A stretch of 64,000 nucleotides of DNA from Azohydromonas australica DSM 1124 (GCF_000430725.1 NZ_KE387209.1:126415-190414), one strand, 5' to 3'; positions 46,572 through 56,531 are shown, numbered from the stretch's first letter. The notes: generated by a model from the sequence alone, not told the origin. Program-made: numbers and translations.

Positions 46572-47924
46572 ATGACTTCAACGCCTACCCAACAGCTCAC
46601 GCACTACGCGGCATCAACATCGATTGCCTGCATTCCGGATGACGTCGTCGAACTCGCGAAGAAAGTGATCCTCGACGAGATGGCGAGCGCGCAGTTCGGA
46701 CGTCGCAGCCTCGCTGGTGGCCTCACGGCCCGCTACGCGGCCAGTCTCGGCGGTCCGCAGGAGGCCCTGGTCCTTGGCACGCGGCAACGGGTGCCGGCGC
46801 CCTATGCAGCGTTGGCCAATGGCGCAGCCGGCCATGGCGAAGAGGTCGACGGCGCCCACGTCATCGGCGGCCACCCCGGCGCCACCCTCGTGCATGCCGT
46901 CGTCGCGATGGCCGAGCGTCACCGGTCAACCGGTGCCGAACTGATCAACGCGCTGGTCCTTGCCTACGACGTTGGCGTCCGGATGGTCGAGGCCTGTGGC
47001 GGCAAGTTCGCTGTGCGCGAGCGTCACCACCTGTACGCCGATTTCCTGTACTCAATCGGTGCGACCGTCGCCGCCTGCCGGCTGATGGGGCTGGAGCCGG
47101 TTCGGCATGCCCATGCCATGGCGCTTGTCACGTTCCAGTGCAACGCCCTGGGCGCCCTGTTCGCGGAGAAGCGGCACATCAGCAAGTCCTTCTGCAACGG
47201 CCAGTTTGCGCTCGCCGGCGTGAGTGCTGCCTCGATGTCCGCAGCTGGCCTTGAGGGTGTGGAAGATGTCCTGGGCATGCGCGACGGTCTGCTCGACGCC
47301 TGGGGCGCCCCCGCTGGTGCCGAGGCGGTCACCCGCGGGCTCGGCAGTGAGTGGGCCATCCGGGGCGCCAATTTCAAGTTCATCAACGCGGGCTACCCGA
47401 TTCATGCAGCCGTTGAGTCGGCGATGACCGTCGTCGCCCGGCACGGCATTGCGCTCGAGACCATCGCCGCCGTGCACATCGGCATGCCGGCGAAGGCAAT
47501 GCGCGTGGTTGACAATCGGGAGATGCACAACATTTGCGTGCAGGACATGGTGTGCGCCTCGCTGGCCCTGGGCGGCCTGAACCTTCGGCAGCTGCCGTTC
47601 CCCGACGTACTGAACAACACGACTTTCACCCGGCTGCGTGCGCATACTGTCGTCGGTGTCGATGAAGGCCTCGACCGCGACAATCCACAGGGTCGAGGCG
47701 CCAACGTGACGATCACGACGAGCAACGGATCCCGCCACTCGCACCGGGTGGACGCGCCCCGCGGCCATTCGTCGCGCGGCGGCGTGACGTGGGAGGAGTT
47801 GCATGAAAAATGGCGCGGCGGTCTGCCCGACTGCGACGTCGACCGGATGCTCACGCTCACGCGCCGGCTTGAACATCTGGAAGACGTCAGGGAACTGGCC
47901 GACGCGTTCATGTCGCCGATCTGA
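46572..47924 (+). CDS. MmgE/PrpD family protein
   Basis: A 450-aa PrpD-superfamily enzyme, paralog of 43103-44455 (GHGEEVDGAHVIGGHPGAT, AEKRHISKSFCNGQFALAG, NAGYPIHAAVESAM, DAPRGHSSRGG). The last motif reads DAPRGH where the paralog has DYPKGH. Alternative upstream Met at 46536 is possible, but 46572 matches the paralog's start. A carboxylesterase gene follows after 11 nt, suggesting that ester cleavage and this step are in one pathway. Confidence 0.9.
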   Translation: MTSTPTQQLTHYAASTSIACIPDDVVELAKKVILDEMASAQFGRRSLAGGLTARYAASLGGPQEALVLGTRQRVPAPYAALANGAAGHGEEVDGAHVIGGHPGATLVHAVVAMAERHRSTGAELINALVLAYDVGVRMVEACGGKFAVRERHHLYADFLYSIGATVAACRLMGLEPVRHAHAMALVTFQCNALGALFAEKRHISKSFCNGQFALAGVSAASMSAAGLEGVEDVLGMRDGLLDAWGAPAGAEAVTRGLGSEWAIRGANFKFINAGYPIHAAVESAMTVVARHGIALETIAAVHIGMPAKAMRVVDNREMHNICVQDMVCASLALGGLNLRQLPFPDVLNNTTFTRLRAHTVVGVDEGLDRDNPQGRGANVTITTSNGSRHSHRVDAPRGHSSRGGVTWEELHEKWRGGLPDCDVDRMLTLTRRLEHLEDVRELADAFMSPI

Positions 47925-47935
47925 CGGAGCGGCCC

Positions 47936-49603
47936 ATGCGCGGATTTCTGGCTCGACTGGTCGCCGGCACGCTTGCACTGCTCATAGCCGGCTGTGCTGT
48001 GTCCCGTGACGGCGAGACCCACGCAGCCGGCGACACGGTGGCCACCGTCGGAACATCGTCAGGAATGCTGCGCGGCACGGTGATCGAAGACGGTACCGTC
48101 GACCTGTTCCAGGGCGTGCCATATGCGGCACCGCCCGTCGGTGATTTGCGATGGAAGGCGCCACGGCCGCCCCGGCCGTGGAGCGGCGTGCGCGATGCCA
48201 AGGCACCTGGCAGCCCCTGCCCGCAAACGGGACGGCTGGCCAGCCACAATGAGGATTGCCTGACGTTGAACGTGTGGGCCCCGCATCAGCGTCCGTCGAA
48301 CAAACTGCCGGTGATGGTCTTCATCCATGGCGGCGGACAGCGTGAATCCGCCGCCAATGAGTACCGCGCCGACTGGCTGGTGACGCGTGGAACGCCAGTC
48401 GTGTATGTCGGAATCAACTACCGGCTCAATATCTTCGCGTTTTTCGCGCATCAGGCCCTGACGGCCGAAGAGCCCGCGCTGGGCTCGGGCAACTACGCAG
48501 CCCTGGACCAAATCCAGGCATTGCGCTGGGTACGTGACAACATCGCCGCCTTCGGTGGAGATCCGGGGAACGTCACCGTTTTCGGCGAATCGGGCGGTGC
48601 GCAGGCGGTCTGCGTGCTGCTCGCGTCCCCTCCGGCGCGCGGCTTGTTCCACCGTGCGATTTCCCAGAGCGGGCCCTGCCAGTGGCAATTCTTCCCTTCG
48701 CTCACGGCATCCGAACGGCGCGGCGCCGACATCGCGGCTCGACTTGGCTGCGCGCAAGCGGATCCGATGCCCTGCCTGCGCGCCCTGCCCGCCAGCGCCG
48801 TGCTGGACACCGAACGAGGCGCCGCTTCGGTGCTCGATGCCTCGGCTGCGCAGCCAGCGTGGGGCGGCGGTGTAATGCCACTGCCGATGCGCGAGGCCAT
48901 CGCGTCCGGCCAGTTCGCACGTGTTCCGTTCATGCAGGGTGCCAACCGTGACGAAGGCATGTACCACCTCAGTGCACGCCACGATGCAAGCGGCAAGCCG
49001 CTGACGGCCGACCAGTACCCCGACGTGCTGCGCCAATACCTCGGCGCCTCCCGCGTGACCGCCGTCCGGGAACGCTATCCGCTGACCGAGTACCCGTCCC
49101 CGTTGCGTGCACTGGCCGCGGCCTTGACCGATTCCGGGACGGTCAGCAACAACCGCGTCGGGTTGTGCAACTTCCATCTCGCCAACCAATTGGCGGCGCC
49201 TCATGTCGCTTTGTACGCCTACGAGTTCGCCGACCGCACCGCGCCCTACCCGTCGCCCATTTTCAACGTACCTGGGGATCTACCAGGAGCAGCCCATACG
49301 AAGGAACTGTCGTACCTGTTCCATCAGCAGGAGCTGACATCGGCGCAGCGCCGCATCTCGGACACGATGATCGCCTATTGGACCCGCTTTGCCGCCCATG
49401 GCGATCCGAACGTACCAGGATTGCCAGCGTGGCCCGTCTATACGGGCGACAAACAGATGGTCATGACGTTCGAAGCGGGCTCGGTCGGCGCCAACAACGG
49501 ACTGAAGGAACGCGCCCACTGCCGCTTCTGGTCCGAACAGGGGTTCGGCAACCTCTCGGGTCCCTACCCGACACCGACACAGTCGGGCACCGATTACAAG
49601 TGA
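47936..49603 (+). CDS. Type-B carboxylesterase, lipoprotein
   Basis: A 555-aa alpha/beta hydrolase of the carboxylesterase/lipase type B family, probably anchored outside the cytoplasm by the lipobox LLIAGC near residue 20. FQGVPYAAPPVGDLRW, NEDCLTLNVW and FIHGGG (oxyanion) are family marks; the nucleophile is Ser in FGESGGA, the acid Glu in NRDEGMY and the His in PGAAHTKEL. Cotranscribed with PrpD upstream. It would release an acid or alcohol from an exogenous ester. A related enzyme is at 58614. Confidence 0.92.
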   Translation: MRGFLARLVAGTLALLIAGCAVSRDGETHAAGDTVATVGTSSGMLRGTVIEDGTVDLFQGVPYAAPPVGDLRWKAPRPPRPWSGVRDAKAPGSPCPQTGRLASHNEDCLTLNVWAPHQRPSNKLPVMVFIHGGGQRESAANEYRADWLVTRGTPVVYVGINYRLNIFAFFAHQALTAEEPALGSGNYAALDQIQALRWVRDNIAAFGGDPGNVTVFGESGGAQAVCVLLASPPARGLFHRAISQSGPCQWQFFPSLTASERRGADIAARLGCAQADPMPCLRALPASAVLDTERGAASVLDASAAQPAWGGGVMPLPMREAIASGQFARVPFMQGANRDEGMYHLSARHDASGKPLTADQYPDVLRQYLGASRVTAVRERYPLTEYPSPLRALAAALTDSGTVSNNRVGLCNFHLANQLAAPHVALYAYEFADRTAPYPSPIFNVPGDLPGAAHTKELSYLFHQQELTSAQRRISDTMIAYWTRFAAHGDPNVPGLPAWPVYTGDKQMVMTFEAGSVGANNGLKERAHCRFWSEQGFGNLSGPYPTPTQSGTDYK

Positions 49604-49759
49604 ACGCAAGGCCTTGCATCGGCCGATCCACACCAGTTGGTGGGCTTGGAATCCGGCAGGGGAGCGCCGGCTCAAGTCGGCCAGGCCCGGTGGCAGGCCA
49701 TTGCACAGGCATGACGGCACAGCCATGGCGCCCGTAGGCAAGCCGGCGGACGGGACAGT

Positions 49760-50101
49760 TCAGTCGCCAGGACCTTCGCTATCCTCGACACGCCGCAGCT
49801 CGCCGCTGTAGCGAGCTTGGCGCAGTTCCTCCTTCACTTCGGCACGGGTCTTTCCACGCTGCATGCTCGGCGCAGCCGTTGCAAAGCCGCGGCCAGCGGC
49901 GCCCGCTGCAGTGCCGGATTCATCAGTGCCTGTCCCCCGCCCGCCGTAGGAATCGTTGTCGATCCTGTCCAATGACCCATCAGCCCGTGCATGGCCAAGT
50001 TCGGCTTTCACCGCGGCTCGTGCAAGTGGACGGTCCAGCGCCCATACGGACGTTGATGTCACTACCGCGGTGAACGCTGCCGTCACGAGGTACAACTTCA
50101 T
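49760..50101 (-). CDS. Small DUF4148-like periplasmic protein
   Basis: A 113-aa exported protein common in Burkholderiales. Signal peptide MKLYLVTAAFTAVVTSTSVWA, then two charged repeats of the DUF4148 type (RAAVKAELGHARADG and RAEVKEELRQARYSG). Start at 50101 with AGGAGG upstream. Function unknown; such proteins are often stress or surface linked. Confidence 0.75.
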   Translation of the reverse strand: MKLYLVTAAFTAVVTSTSVWALDRPLARAAVKAELGHARADGSLDRIDNDSYGGRGTGTDESGTAAGAAGRGFATAAPSMQRGKTRAEVKEELRQARYSGELRRVEDSEGPGD

Positions 50102-50807
50102 GAACACCTCCTGGCCGGCCCGTGCATGGGACCGGACCCCGCCAATATAGGAAACCGTTTATTCAGGCGAGGACAACAGGGGTACCCAGGTGCCATCCGG
50201 CGTTGGCTCACGCGCTTTGAGCTTGCGATCCAGACCCGGCCTCGCAGTCGGAGAAGGTCTGGGCCTCAAAGTGCACCAGCACCACTGCCTCAATGACTGT
50301 GCTACCCCAACTCGGTAGCACACGTAATGCATTGAGAATTACCGCCAAGTCCCACCGTTGTGGCTCAACTCGCCGTTGCCCCGGTGGCGCTGCCAAAGGT
50401 GATGTGACATTCGGTTCGCAGTCGCAGTTCCAAAGCGTGCGCGGGAGCAGTGCAACCTGGCAATGCCACGCCAGAGGTGGCGTTGTTCGTCCGTGCTGGA
50501 ACTGATGGCAATTCTGAATGGACTGCGCTCGCGGCAACTCGGCCATAGCAGATATAGGTGCCTCAATAAATTTGCAGCTAAATTTCTACAAACAAGCAAT
50601 TTTGTTTAGCATTTCGCAAGGAATGTAAATATTTTAATTATTTTCCAGGCGAACCCCGCTGCCAAGTTCATTTACTCGGCGAACGCGCGCTCAACATCAT
50701 TCATGCCGACCAGCGGCACTGATACACCCGTTTTTCTGCAAGGCTATTCAGCACTTGGAGATGCGCGCAAACCCCAATACCGCGTGGCCGCAAGCAAAGT
50801 ACGATTA
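50102..50807. other. Intergenic region with AT-rich segment
   Basis: No recognised gene. Bases 50560-50660 are markedly AT-rich compared with the surrounding sequence, which often marks acquired or regulatory DNA. The region leads up to operator site 5. Confidence 0.45.
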
Positions 50808-50843
50808 TTTCACATGCTCGAAAGAAAGTTCGCATATACGAAC
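50808..50843. promoter_or_regulatory. Tandem palindromic operator, site 5
   Basis: GTTCGCATATACGAAC at 50828-50843 (15 of 16) with a weaker partner TTTCACATGCTCGAAA starting exactly 20 bp upstream at 50808 (9 of 16, keeping the TTC and CGAA arms). The hydrolase start is 266 nt further on, farther than at the other sites, so a longer leader is likely. Confidence 0.65.
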
Positions 50844-51109
50844 TACATAGGATAATCCTTGTATTCTTGAAGCGCGGACACCTTGCCGGCATGGATCTAA
50901 GAAGCGATGTGCGAAACAGTTTATCGACCAACAAGGCAGTGGTTCCTGCACATGGCAGGAGCAATAAGAAGCCCTTGCATTTGGTGGGCGTGAAACCACG
51001 CATGCCAAATGGCTGAAAGCGCAATGATTTGAATCTATGGTTCAACGGCCATGGGGGATCAAATCGTGCCTTCCCCGTGGATTACATCAAGCATTGAAAG
51101 GACCTCTCG

Positions 51110-52207
51110 ATGAATAACGGACAACGCAAGCTGAGTACGAAACTTCTCTTGGCTTGCGCCGGCGTGCTTGCAGCGTTAAGTAGCATGGCTGCGGAAGAGA
51201 CCCTCCCTGGCCCGCTGGTCATCGCCAAGCAGGGCAGCTTCCTGGTCGGAGGTACAGTAGTCACCAATCCCGGAACATTTGACCCTTACCACTGGACTCC
51301 TGACGGGCAGACGCTACACGGCGACCATGCCTACGCGTTTTACCAGGTTCCGGTGAATGCTCGCAAATTGCCGCTCGTCATGTGGCATGGCAACGAAGAG
51401 TCGCAGAAAACCTGGCAGACCACTCCTGATGGACGCGAGGGTTTTCAGAATATTTTCCTGCGCCGTGATTTCTCGGTCTACTTGGTAGACCAACCAAGAC
51501 GCGGAGAGGCCGGGCGAAGCACTCTGCCAGTCACGATCACTCCGACGCCTGACGAGCAGAGCAATGTGTTCGGGCTCTTTCGTCTCGGCATTTGGCCAAA
51601 CTTCTTTCCGGGCGTACAGTTTTCACGCGGACCATATGCTCTTAATCAGTTCTACCGGTGGCGCACACCCAATACCGGCCCTTTCGACCTCAACGTCGTT
51701 TCAGACGGTGTTGCTGCACTGTTCAAGAAAATTGGCCCAGCGATTCTTGTCAGTCATTCACAAAGCGGTGGACCAGGCTGGCTCACCGCAATGAAGGCCG
51801 AAAACGTCCAAGCCATTGTTGCATTTGAACCTGGCAGCAATTTTACCTTCCCACAAGACGAAGTACCGCCTCCTATTCCAAGTTCCTTCGGGCCATTGGA
51901 GGCGGTCGGCGTACCCATGTCGGAATTCATGAAGCTGACCAAGATTCCCATCGTGATCTTCTATGGTGACAACATTCCAGAGAGCCCGACAGCGAATCCG
52001 GGTCAAGACGCATGGCGCGTTCGCCTACAAATGGCAAGACTGTGGAGGGACACCGTGAACAGACATGGTGGAAACGTTACGGTGATCCATCTGCCGGAAA
52101 TCGGCATCCGTGGCAACACGCACTTTCCGTTTGCAGACACGAATAACGTCCAGGTCGCGAACGAGATGTCGCGATGGCTGCGTCAGAATGGCCTGGACAA
52201 GCGCTGA
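51110..52207 (+). CDS. Exported alpha/beta hydrolase
   Basis: A 365-aa alpha/beta-fold esterase-like protein with signal peptide (KLLLACAGVLAALSSMAA). Oxyanion region MWHGNEESQKTW, nucleophile elbow VSHSQSGGPGW, acid near FYGDNIP and His in RGNTHFPFAD. Closely related to the cytosolic-looking paralog at 60450-61484, with shared blocks such as GQTLHGDHA and TWQTTPDGREGFQ. AAGGA precedes the ATG. The tandem operator 266 nt upstream suggests regulon membership. Substrate unknown. Confidence 0.88.
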   Translation: MNNGQRKLSTKLLLACAGVLAALSSMAAEETLPGPLVIAKQGSFLVGGTVVTNPGTFDPYHWTPDGQTLHGDHAYAFYQVPVNARKLPLVMWHGNEESQKTWQTTPDGREGFQNIFLRRDFSVYLVDQPRRGEAGRSTLPVTITPTPDEQSNVFGLFRLGIWPNFFPGVQFSRGPYALNQFYRWRTPNTGPFDLNVVSDGVAALFKKIGPAILVSHSQSGGPGWLTAMKAENVQAIVAFEPGSNFTFPQDEVPPPIPSSFGPLEAVGVPMSEFMKLTKIPIVIFYGDNIPESPTANPGQDAWRVRLQMARLWRDTVNRHGGNVTVIHLPEIGIRGNTHFPFADTNNVQVANEMSRWLRQNGLDKR

Positions 52208-52253
52208 GCGGAAGAACAGCATGTCTTGATCTTCAAAACATGTTTGAGAGCGC

Positions 52254-52276
52254 AGGCCCAGGTGACTGGGCCTTTT
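52254..52276 (+). terminator. Rho-independent terminator
   Basis: AGGCCCAG-GTGA-CTGGGCCT followed by TTT: an 8-bp GC-rich stem, tetraloop and U-run, 47 nt after the stop of the exported hydrolase. This is the clearest intrinsic terminator in the window. Confidence 0.8.
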
Positions 52277-53663
52277 ACTTTGAGCTTCGAACACATCACA
52301 TGCCATCGCGCTGCCGTACTTCTTGAACGCGCCATCGTGAATGTGGGTCAAAAAAATGACTTTCATTTATTTTGCGTGACACCGGCAGGTCCGGCGCATC
52401 ATGTGCTCTGCACTGGTACTCCACAGGTCATTGCCTTGGTCCTGGGTTTCCTGGCATCTCAAGGGCGCACAGCAGGCAAGCGCTCAAGGACCGGGCGTGC
52501 AGTTGGCGGCAAAGCCTCTTGGACCGTTATGAGCACCGGCGGCACGGTACACGGCCAAGGCAGGTGCGGGCTGAACGGGTGCTATCTCCGATGGTTTGCC
52601 AAGCGTTCCGCCGCGGGTCGTTGCCCTGGATTACCCCGAACATTCAGCGCTCCCGATGCCGCAGCCGGGAACGCCCCGAGCACGCTGGCAACACCAACGT
52701 ACGCCGGTGTTGCCCGCCCGTTGTTGCCGGATGCTGGTCAAGTGCCGGCTCCTGGCTCGTCATCACAAAGATGCGCGCACGGTATTGCAGCAGTTTCGCT
52801 CCTGGCCATCGCGCTGCTGCAAACGGCCTCTGCGCTCTGTGAGGAAGTCACGCAGCTGCACGCCGCCTCAGGGCCGCCGCGTGCCGCAATCCCGAGAATG
52901 AAATCGGCCCGACACGCGGTGCACCGCTTTGTACAGTCACAACCCTTGTCCATGCGCACGGCACGGGCGGTACCGCGCAACGTTTATAGACCCGATCAGG
53001 CATTACCTGCAGACCAGGGCAACACAGGGCAGGAAGAGCGCCGCGCAGAGCTGGCATGAGCTGGCATGAGCTGGTGCAGCATGGCATCAAGATCTGCCTC
53101 AACTGCGTGTGGCTCGCATTCCATGCGGTGAGGAGATTGGAAGCCCCCAGACTCGCTTCCTACACAGGCGCCAGCAAGCAGGCTGACGTTGCAACTTCAG
53201 AAAGCGCGCTCCAATCATGAAAGCGAAGGTCTGGTTCAGTCGCTGGTCAACGTTCGACGTTGCCTCACCATCGGTTCTTAGCACTTTTCCTTCGAACTGC
53301 AGGTGATCTCGACTGCAGCAGAAGTTGTAGTTGTTCCTTCTCGAAGCAACTGTCAAGTGCAGGGTTGCCAGCACTCAGATGGTCGATGCAGGGTCATCGT
53401 TGAGACACTGTGGCAGCAGATTAACGCCTGATGTCCCCGGCCGACTGGCTGTATTACGGGCGTTCTGCACGATCGACGCACATCCAGACCGCTTGCTGTT
53501 GAAGCCCGGCCAATGGACAGACTTGCCGCTCGACGGCGAAGAAGCTGGCCCCCTAACTCCTGCATGTGCGTCAAGCGTTCGGAAATGCAGGAGGCCGGCT
53601 GCACGAATTGACCATGGACTCCCACGGATGGATCACCCTAGACTGATTTTCACAGGAGACGAC
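52277..53663. other. Intergenic region of about 1.4 kb, no recognised gene
   Basis: Long but biased frames exist on the plus strand, none with a supported family motif or start. Coding-like composition in changing frames around 52370-53060 suggests decayed genes, but I could not name them. A short tandem repeat of GAGCTGGCAT sits near 53047-53070. Confidence 0.4.
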
Positions 53664-54560
53664 ATGCAAATCGGATACATCGGCCTCGGCAGCATGGGCG
53701 GCGCTTTGGCTCGCCGACTACAACTGCAATTCCCGCTGCGGGTTCATGACACGAACCCTGCGGCGGTGCAGAAGATGGTGGAAACAGGCTCCACTGCCAG
53801 CAGCCCCGAAGAGATCGTGCAGCACTGCGACACCATCTTCCTGTGCTTGCCGACGTCCAACCATGTCCGAACCGTGCTGCTAGGCGGTGAAGGGATTCTG
53901 AGGGCGGCAAAGCCAGGAACCGTCATTGTTGATCAGACCACGGGCGACCCTACGCTCACTCGCGCAATTGCCAAGGAGATGGAGCCACTTGGCATCGAGT
54001 TGATCGACGCGCCGGTCAGCGGTGGTGCGCGTGGTGCGGATGCGGGGACCATAGCCATCATGGTCGGCGCTTCTGCAGCTCTATACGAGCGCATTGAGCC
54101 GGTCCTGAAGACGATCAGCCCGAACCTCTTCCATGCTGGTGGTCTTGGTTGTGGGCATGTCGCAAAGCTCGCAAACAACCTCCTGTCCGGAGGGCAGCGC
54201 CTGTTGAGTCTCGAAGCCATGGCGCTTGCGGTGAAGAACGGACTGGAGCCCAGGCGTGCGCTGGAGATCATCCTGGCCAGTGGCGGGCGCAACCTGTACA
54301 TGGAGAAGTTCATGCCCAACATCATCCAGGGCAAGCTCGCGTCGGGCTTCACGCTGGGCTTGCTGCACAAGGATGTAAGGCTTGCTTGCCAGCTCGGTGA
54401 TGATTCGGGTGTGGTCATGCACTTCGGCAACCTTGCCAAGGAGTTCTACCAGATGGCCCTCAACGAGATGGGCCCGGATGTCCAGGTCAATGCGGTGGCG
54501 CTCACCATGGACCGTCTCGCCGGAACGAACGTGGTGCCCGGCAACTACGCAGGGGAGTGA
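53664..54560 (+). CDS. 3-hydroxyisobutyrate dehydrogenase-family oxidoreductase
   Basis: A 298-aa beta-hydroxyacid dehydrogenase. Rossmann motif IGYIGLGSMGGALARRL, substrate loop DAPVSGGARGADAGT, catalytic Lys in GHVAKLANNLL and GFTLGLLHKDVRLA in the C-terminal helical domain. AGGAG at 53654-53658. First gene of an operon with SMP-30, Bug and cupin. A second family member is at 62988. It would oxidise a hydroxyacid released by the lactonase-like partner, or reduce a semialdehyde. Confidence 0.92.
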   Translation: MQIGYIGLGSMGGALARRLQLQFPLRVHDTNPAAVQKMVETGSTASSPEEIVQHCDTIFLCLPTSNHVRTVLLGGEGILRAAKPGTVIVDQTTGDPTLTRAIAKEMEPLGIELIDAPVSGGARGADAGTIAIMVGASAALYERIEPVLKTISPNLFHAGGLGCGHVAKLANNLLSGGQRLLSLEAMALAVKNGLEPRRALEIILASGGRNLYMEKFMPNIIQGKLASGFTLGLLHKDVRLACQLGDDSGVVMHFGNLAKEFYQMALNEMGPDVQVNAVALTMDRLAGTNVVPGNYAGE

Positions 54561-54562
54561 CC

Positions 54563-55546
54563 ATGCCCTACGAGCTGAGCGAAGCCAACACCCTCTCGTA
54601 CCTCGATTCAACGCGCTCGCTCGCGCCGATTCCCTTTGGCGAGCGCGGTCTTCCCACAGCGGTGGCCCAGCCCTACTTCAAGGTAGGCGACGGTACGGTC
54701 GCATTGGAAGGGCCCGCATTTGATCGCCATGGCAACCTGCTCTTCGTGGACGTATACGGCAGCCGCGTGCTGAGCCTGTCGCCAGACAAAAAGCTCAGCA
54801 CGCTCTATGCGGAGAAGGACTTGCATCCGGGAGGCATCGCGATTCACAAGGACGGCCGCATCTTCGTTGCGTGTGTGGGTCCTATCAACAAGGACGGATA
54901 CTTTGATGCAGGGTCTGTGATAGCGCTTGATCCCGATGGCGGCAACCGCCGGACCATCATTGCGCCCGATGCTGGCTATGTTGTCGACGATATGGTGTTC
55001 GACCGCCACGGAGGTTTCTATTTCACTGACTTCCGCGGCACGACCACTGAGGCGACCGGCGGGTTGTTCTACGTGACACCCGACTTCGAAACCATCAAGC
55101 CTGTGATCCCGCACATGTGCGCTGCCAACGGTGTCGCACTCAGCCCGGATGACAAAGTGGTCTGGACCACCGAATACTGCACGAACCGACTTCACCGCAT
55201 TGAGTTGTCCGAGCCTGGAACTCGCGCCCGTGGCGGCGCCTCGATCCCATACACGTATGCGGGACGGGCTCCGGATTCCATGCGCACCGACGCTGCAGGC
55301 AACGCCTACGTAGCACTGAATTGGCAGGGCCGCATTCTCGTGCACAGTCCTTTCGGCATTCCCATCGGCCAGATCGTTCTGCCGGGCCGCGAGGAAAACA
55401 TGTTCCTGAAATCAACCAGCCTCGCATTCGTCCCCGGCTCGCGCAACCTTGTAATCGTGGCCCGCGACGTGGTGAACGACGGCGGTGCGGTGATTTTCAC
55501 CGCACGCGGCCTCGAGCCTGGCTTCCCGATGTTTTCCCACCAGTGA
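54563..55546 (+). CDS. SMP-30/gluconolactonase-like beta-propeller hydrolase
   Basis: A 327-aa paralog of the protein at 2016-3005 with matching blades (LEGPAFDRHGNLLFVDVYG, PGGIAIHKDGRIFVAC, VDDMVFDRHGGFYFTDFRG, ANGVALSPDDKVVWTTEY, PDSMRTDAAGNAYVAL). Nearly abuts HIBADH (2 nt) and precedes Bug by 16 nt. The pairing suggests lactone hydrolysis followed by hydroxyacid oxidation. The metal-site Glu and Asn/Asp positions appear kept. Confidence 0.88.
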   Translation: MPYELSEANTLSYLDSTRSLAPIPFGERGLPTAVAQPYFKVGDGTVALEGPAFDRHGNLLFVDVYGSRVLSLSPDKKLSTLYAEKDLHPGGIAIHKDGRIFVACVGPINKDGYFDAGSVIALDPDGGNRRTIIAPDAGYVVDDMVFDRHGGFYFTDFRGTTTEATGGLFYVTPDFETIKPVIPHMCAANGVALSPDDKVVWTTEYCTNRLHRIELSEPGTRARGGASIPYTYAGRAPDSMRTDAAGNAYVALNWQGRILVHSPFGIPIGQIVLPGREENMFLKSTSLAFVPGSRNLVIVARDVVNDGGAVIFTARGLEPGFPMFSHQ

Positions 55547-55562
55547 CGGCAAAGGAGTCGAC

Positions 55563-56531
55563 ATGATGAAGATCATTCGAGCCGCCGCGGGGCTGCTCCT
55601 AACGGTGTCTGTGCTCAATTCCGCTTTCGGGCAAGCTTCCTGGCAACCCAGTCGGCCCATCAAAATGGTCGTGCCGTTTGGCCCAGGCGCGAGTACGGAC
55701 ACCGTAGCGCGCTTCGTCGCCGCCAAACTTTCCCAGCGTATCGGCCAACAGGTGGTGGTTGAAAACAAGGTCGGCGCCGGCGGCATCATCGGGACAAAGT
55801 TTGTCGCTTCTCAGCCTCCCGACGGCTATACCTTGCTGTTCCAGTCAAGTCCCTACATGACTGCGCCGTTGCTCGGGAAAACTCAGGCATACGATCCCAC
55901 GAAGGACCTGCAGCCCGTTGGCATGATAGGGGCCGCGCCGTTCATGATCGTTACCTCGGCTGAGATGAACGTCAACAATTTGCGCGAGTTCATCGACCTG
56001 GCGAAGACACAACCTATGAGTTACGGCTCGGCCGGAATCGGCACCTTCAATCATCTTGGTGGTGAACTGTTCAACCGCCTTGCCTCCTTGAAGTTGCTGC
56101 ATGTCCCGTATACGGGTCTCGGTCCAGCCATCAACGACTTCTTCGGCGGTCGCACGCAGATGCTGGTAGCAAGTCTCCCCGCTGCCTTGCCGCACATCCG
56201 CACGGGAAAGATGAAGGCGTTGGCGGTGACCGGCGCGCAGCGCTCGCCGCTACTGCCCGACCTGCCAACCATGGCAGAGGCCGGTGTTCCCGGTTATCAA
56301 CTGGAATCTTGGTGGGGGGTACTGGGCCCGAACGGGTTGCCGACACCCATCCTGACGCGCTTGAGCGAAGAACTCAACGCGATCCTGAACATGCCCGAGA
56401 CGAAGGAAATGCTTGCACGCGACGGCGCCATGCCGAGGCCCGGTTCGCCAGACGACTTCGCGAAGGCGATTGCCGCTGAAGTCCCGCGTTGGCGACGGTT
56501 GATTCAAGAAGCTCATATCACCTCCGAGTAG
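55563..56531 (+). CDS. Bug/TctC-family periplasmic solute receptor
   Basis: A 322-aa receptor with signal peptide (IIRAAAGLLLTVSVLNSAFG-Q). PIKMVVPFGPGASTDTVARFV, VENKVGAGGIIGTKFV, PDGYTLLFQSS and VPYTGLGPAINDFFGG. The loop PGASTD is close to canonical. AAGGAG before the ATG. Third gene of the HIBADH operon; no membrane permease follows. Confidence 0.92.
   Translation: MMKIIRAAAGLLLTVSVLNSAFGQASWQPSRPIKMVVPFGPGASTDTVARFVAAKLSQRIGQQVVVENKVGAGGIIGTKFVASQPPDGYTLLFQSSPYMTAPLLGKTQAYDPTKDLQPVGMIGAAPFMIVTSAEMNVNNLREFIDLAKTQPMSYGSAGIGTFNHLGGELFNRLASLKLLHVPYTGLGPAINDFFGGRTQMLVASLPAALPHIRTGKMKALAVTGAQRSPLLPDLPTMAEAGVPGYQLESWWGVLGPNGLPTPILTRLSEELNAILNMPETKEMLARDGAMPRPGSPDDFAKAIAAEVPRWRRLIQEAHITSE

Noticed and set aside
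50701..51045. A 114-codon minus-strand frame covering operator site 5.
   Set aside because: No homology signal, and it would place the operator inside a coding region unlike the other five sites.
52499..52640. Short asparaginase-like string (STGGTVHGQG) in a plus-strand frame.
   Set aside because: Only about ten residues resemble the asparaginase threonine motif and nothing around it fits; probably chance in a decayed or non-coding region.
52226..53059. A 277-codon plus-strand frame.
   Set aside because: No family resemblance, no ribosome-binding site and residue composition typical of non-coding GC-rich DNA.
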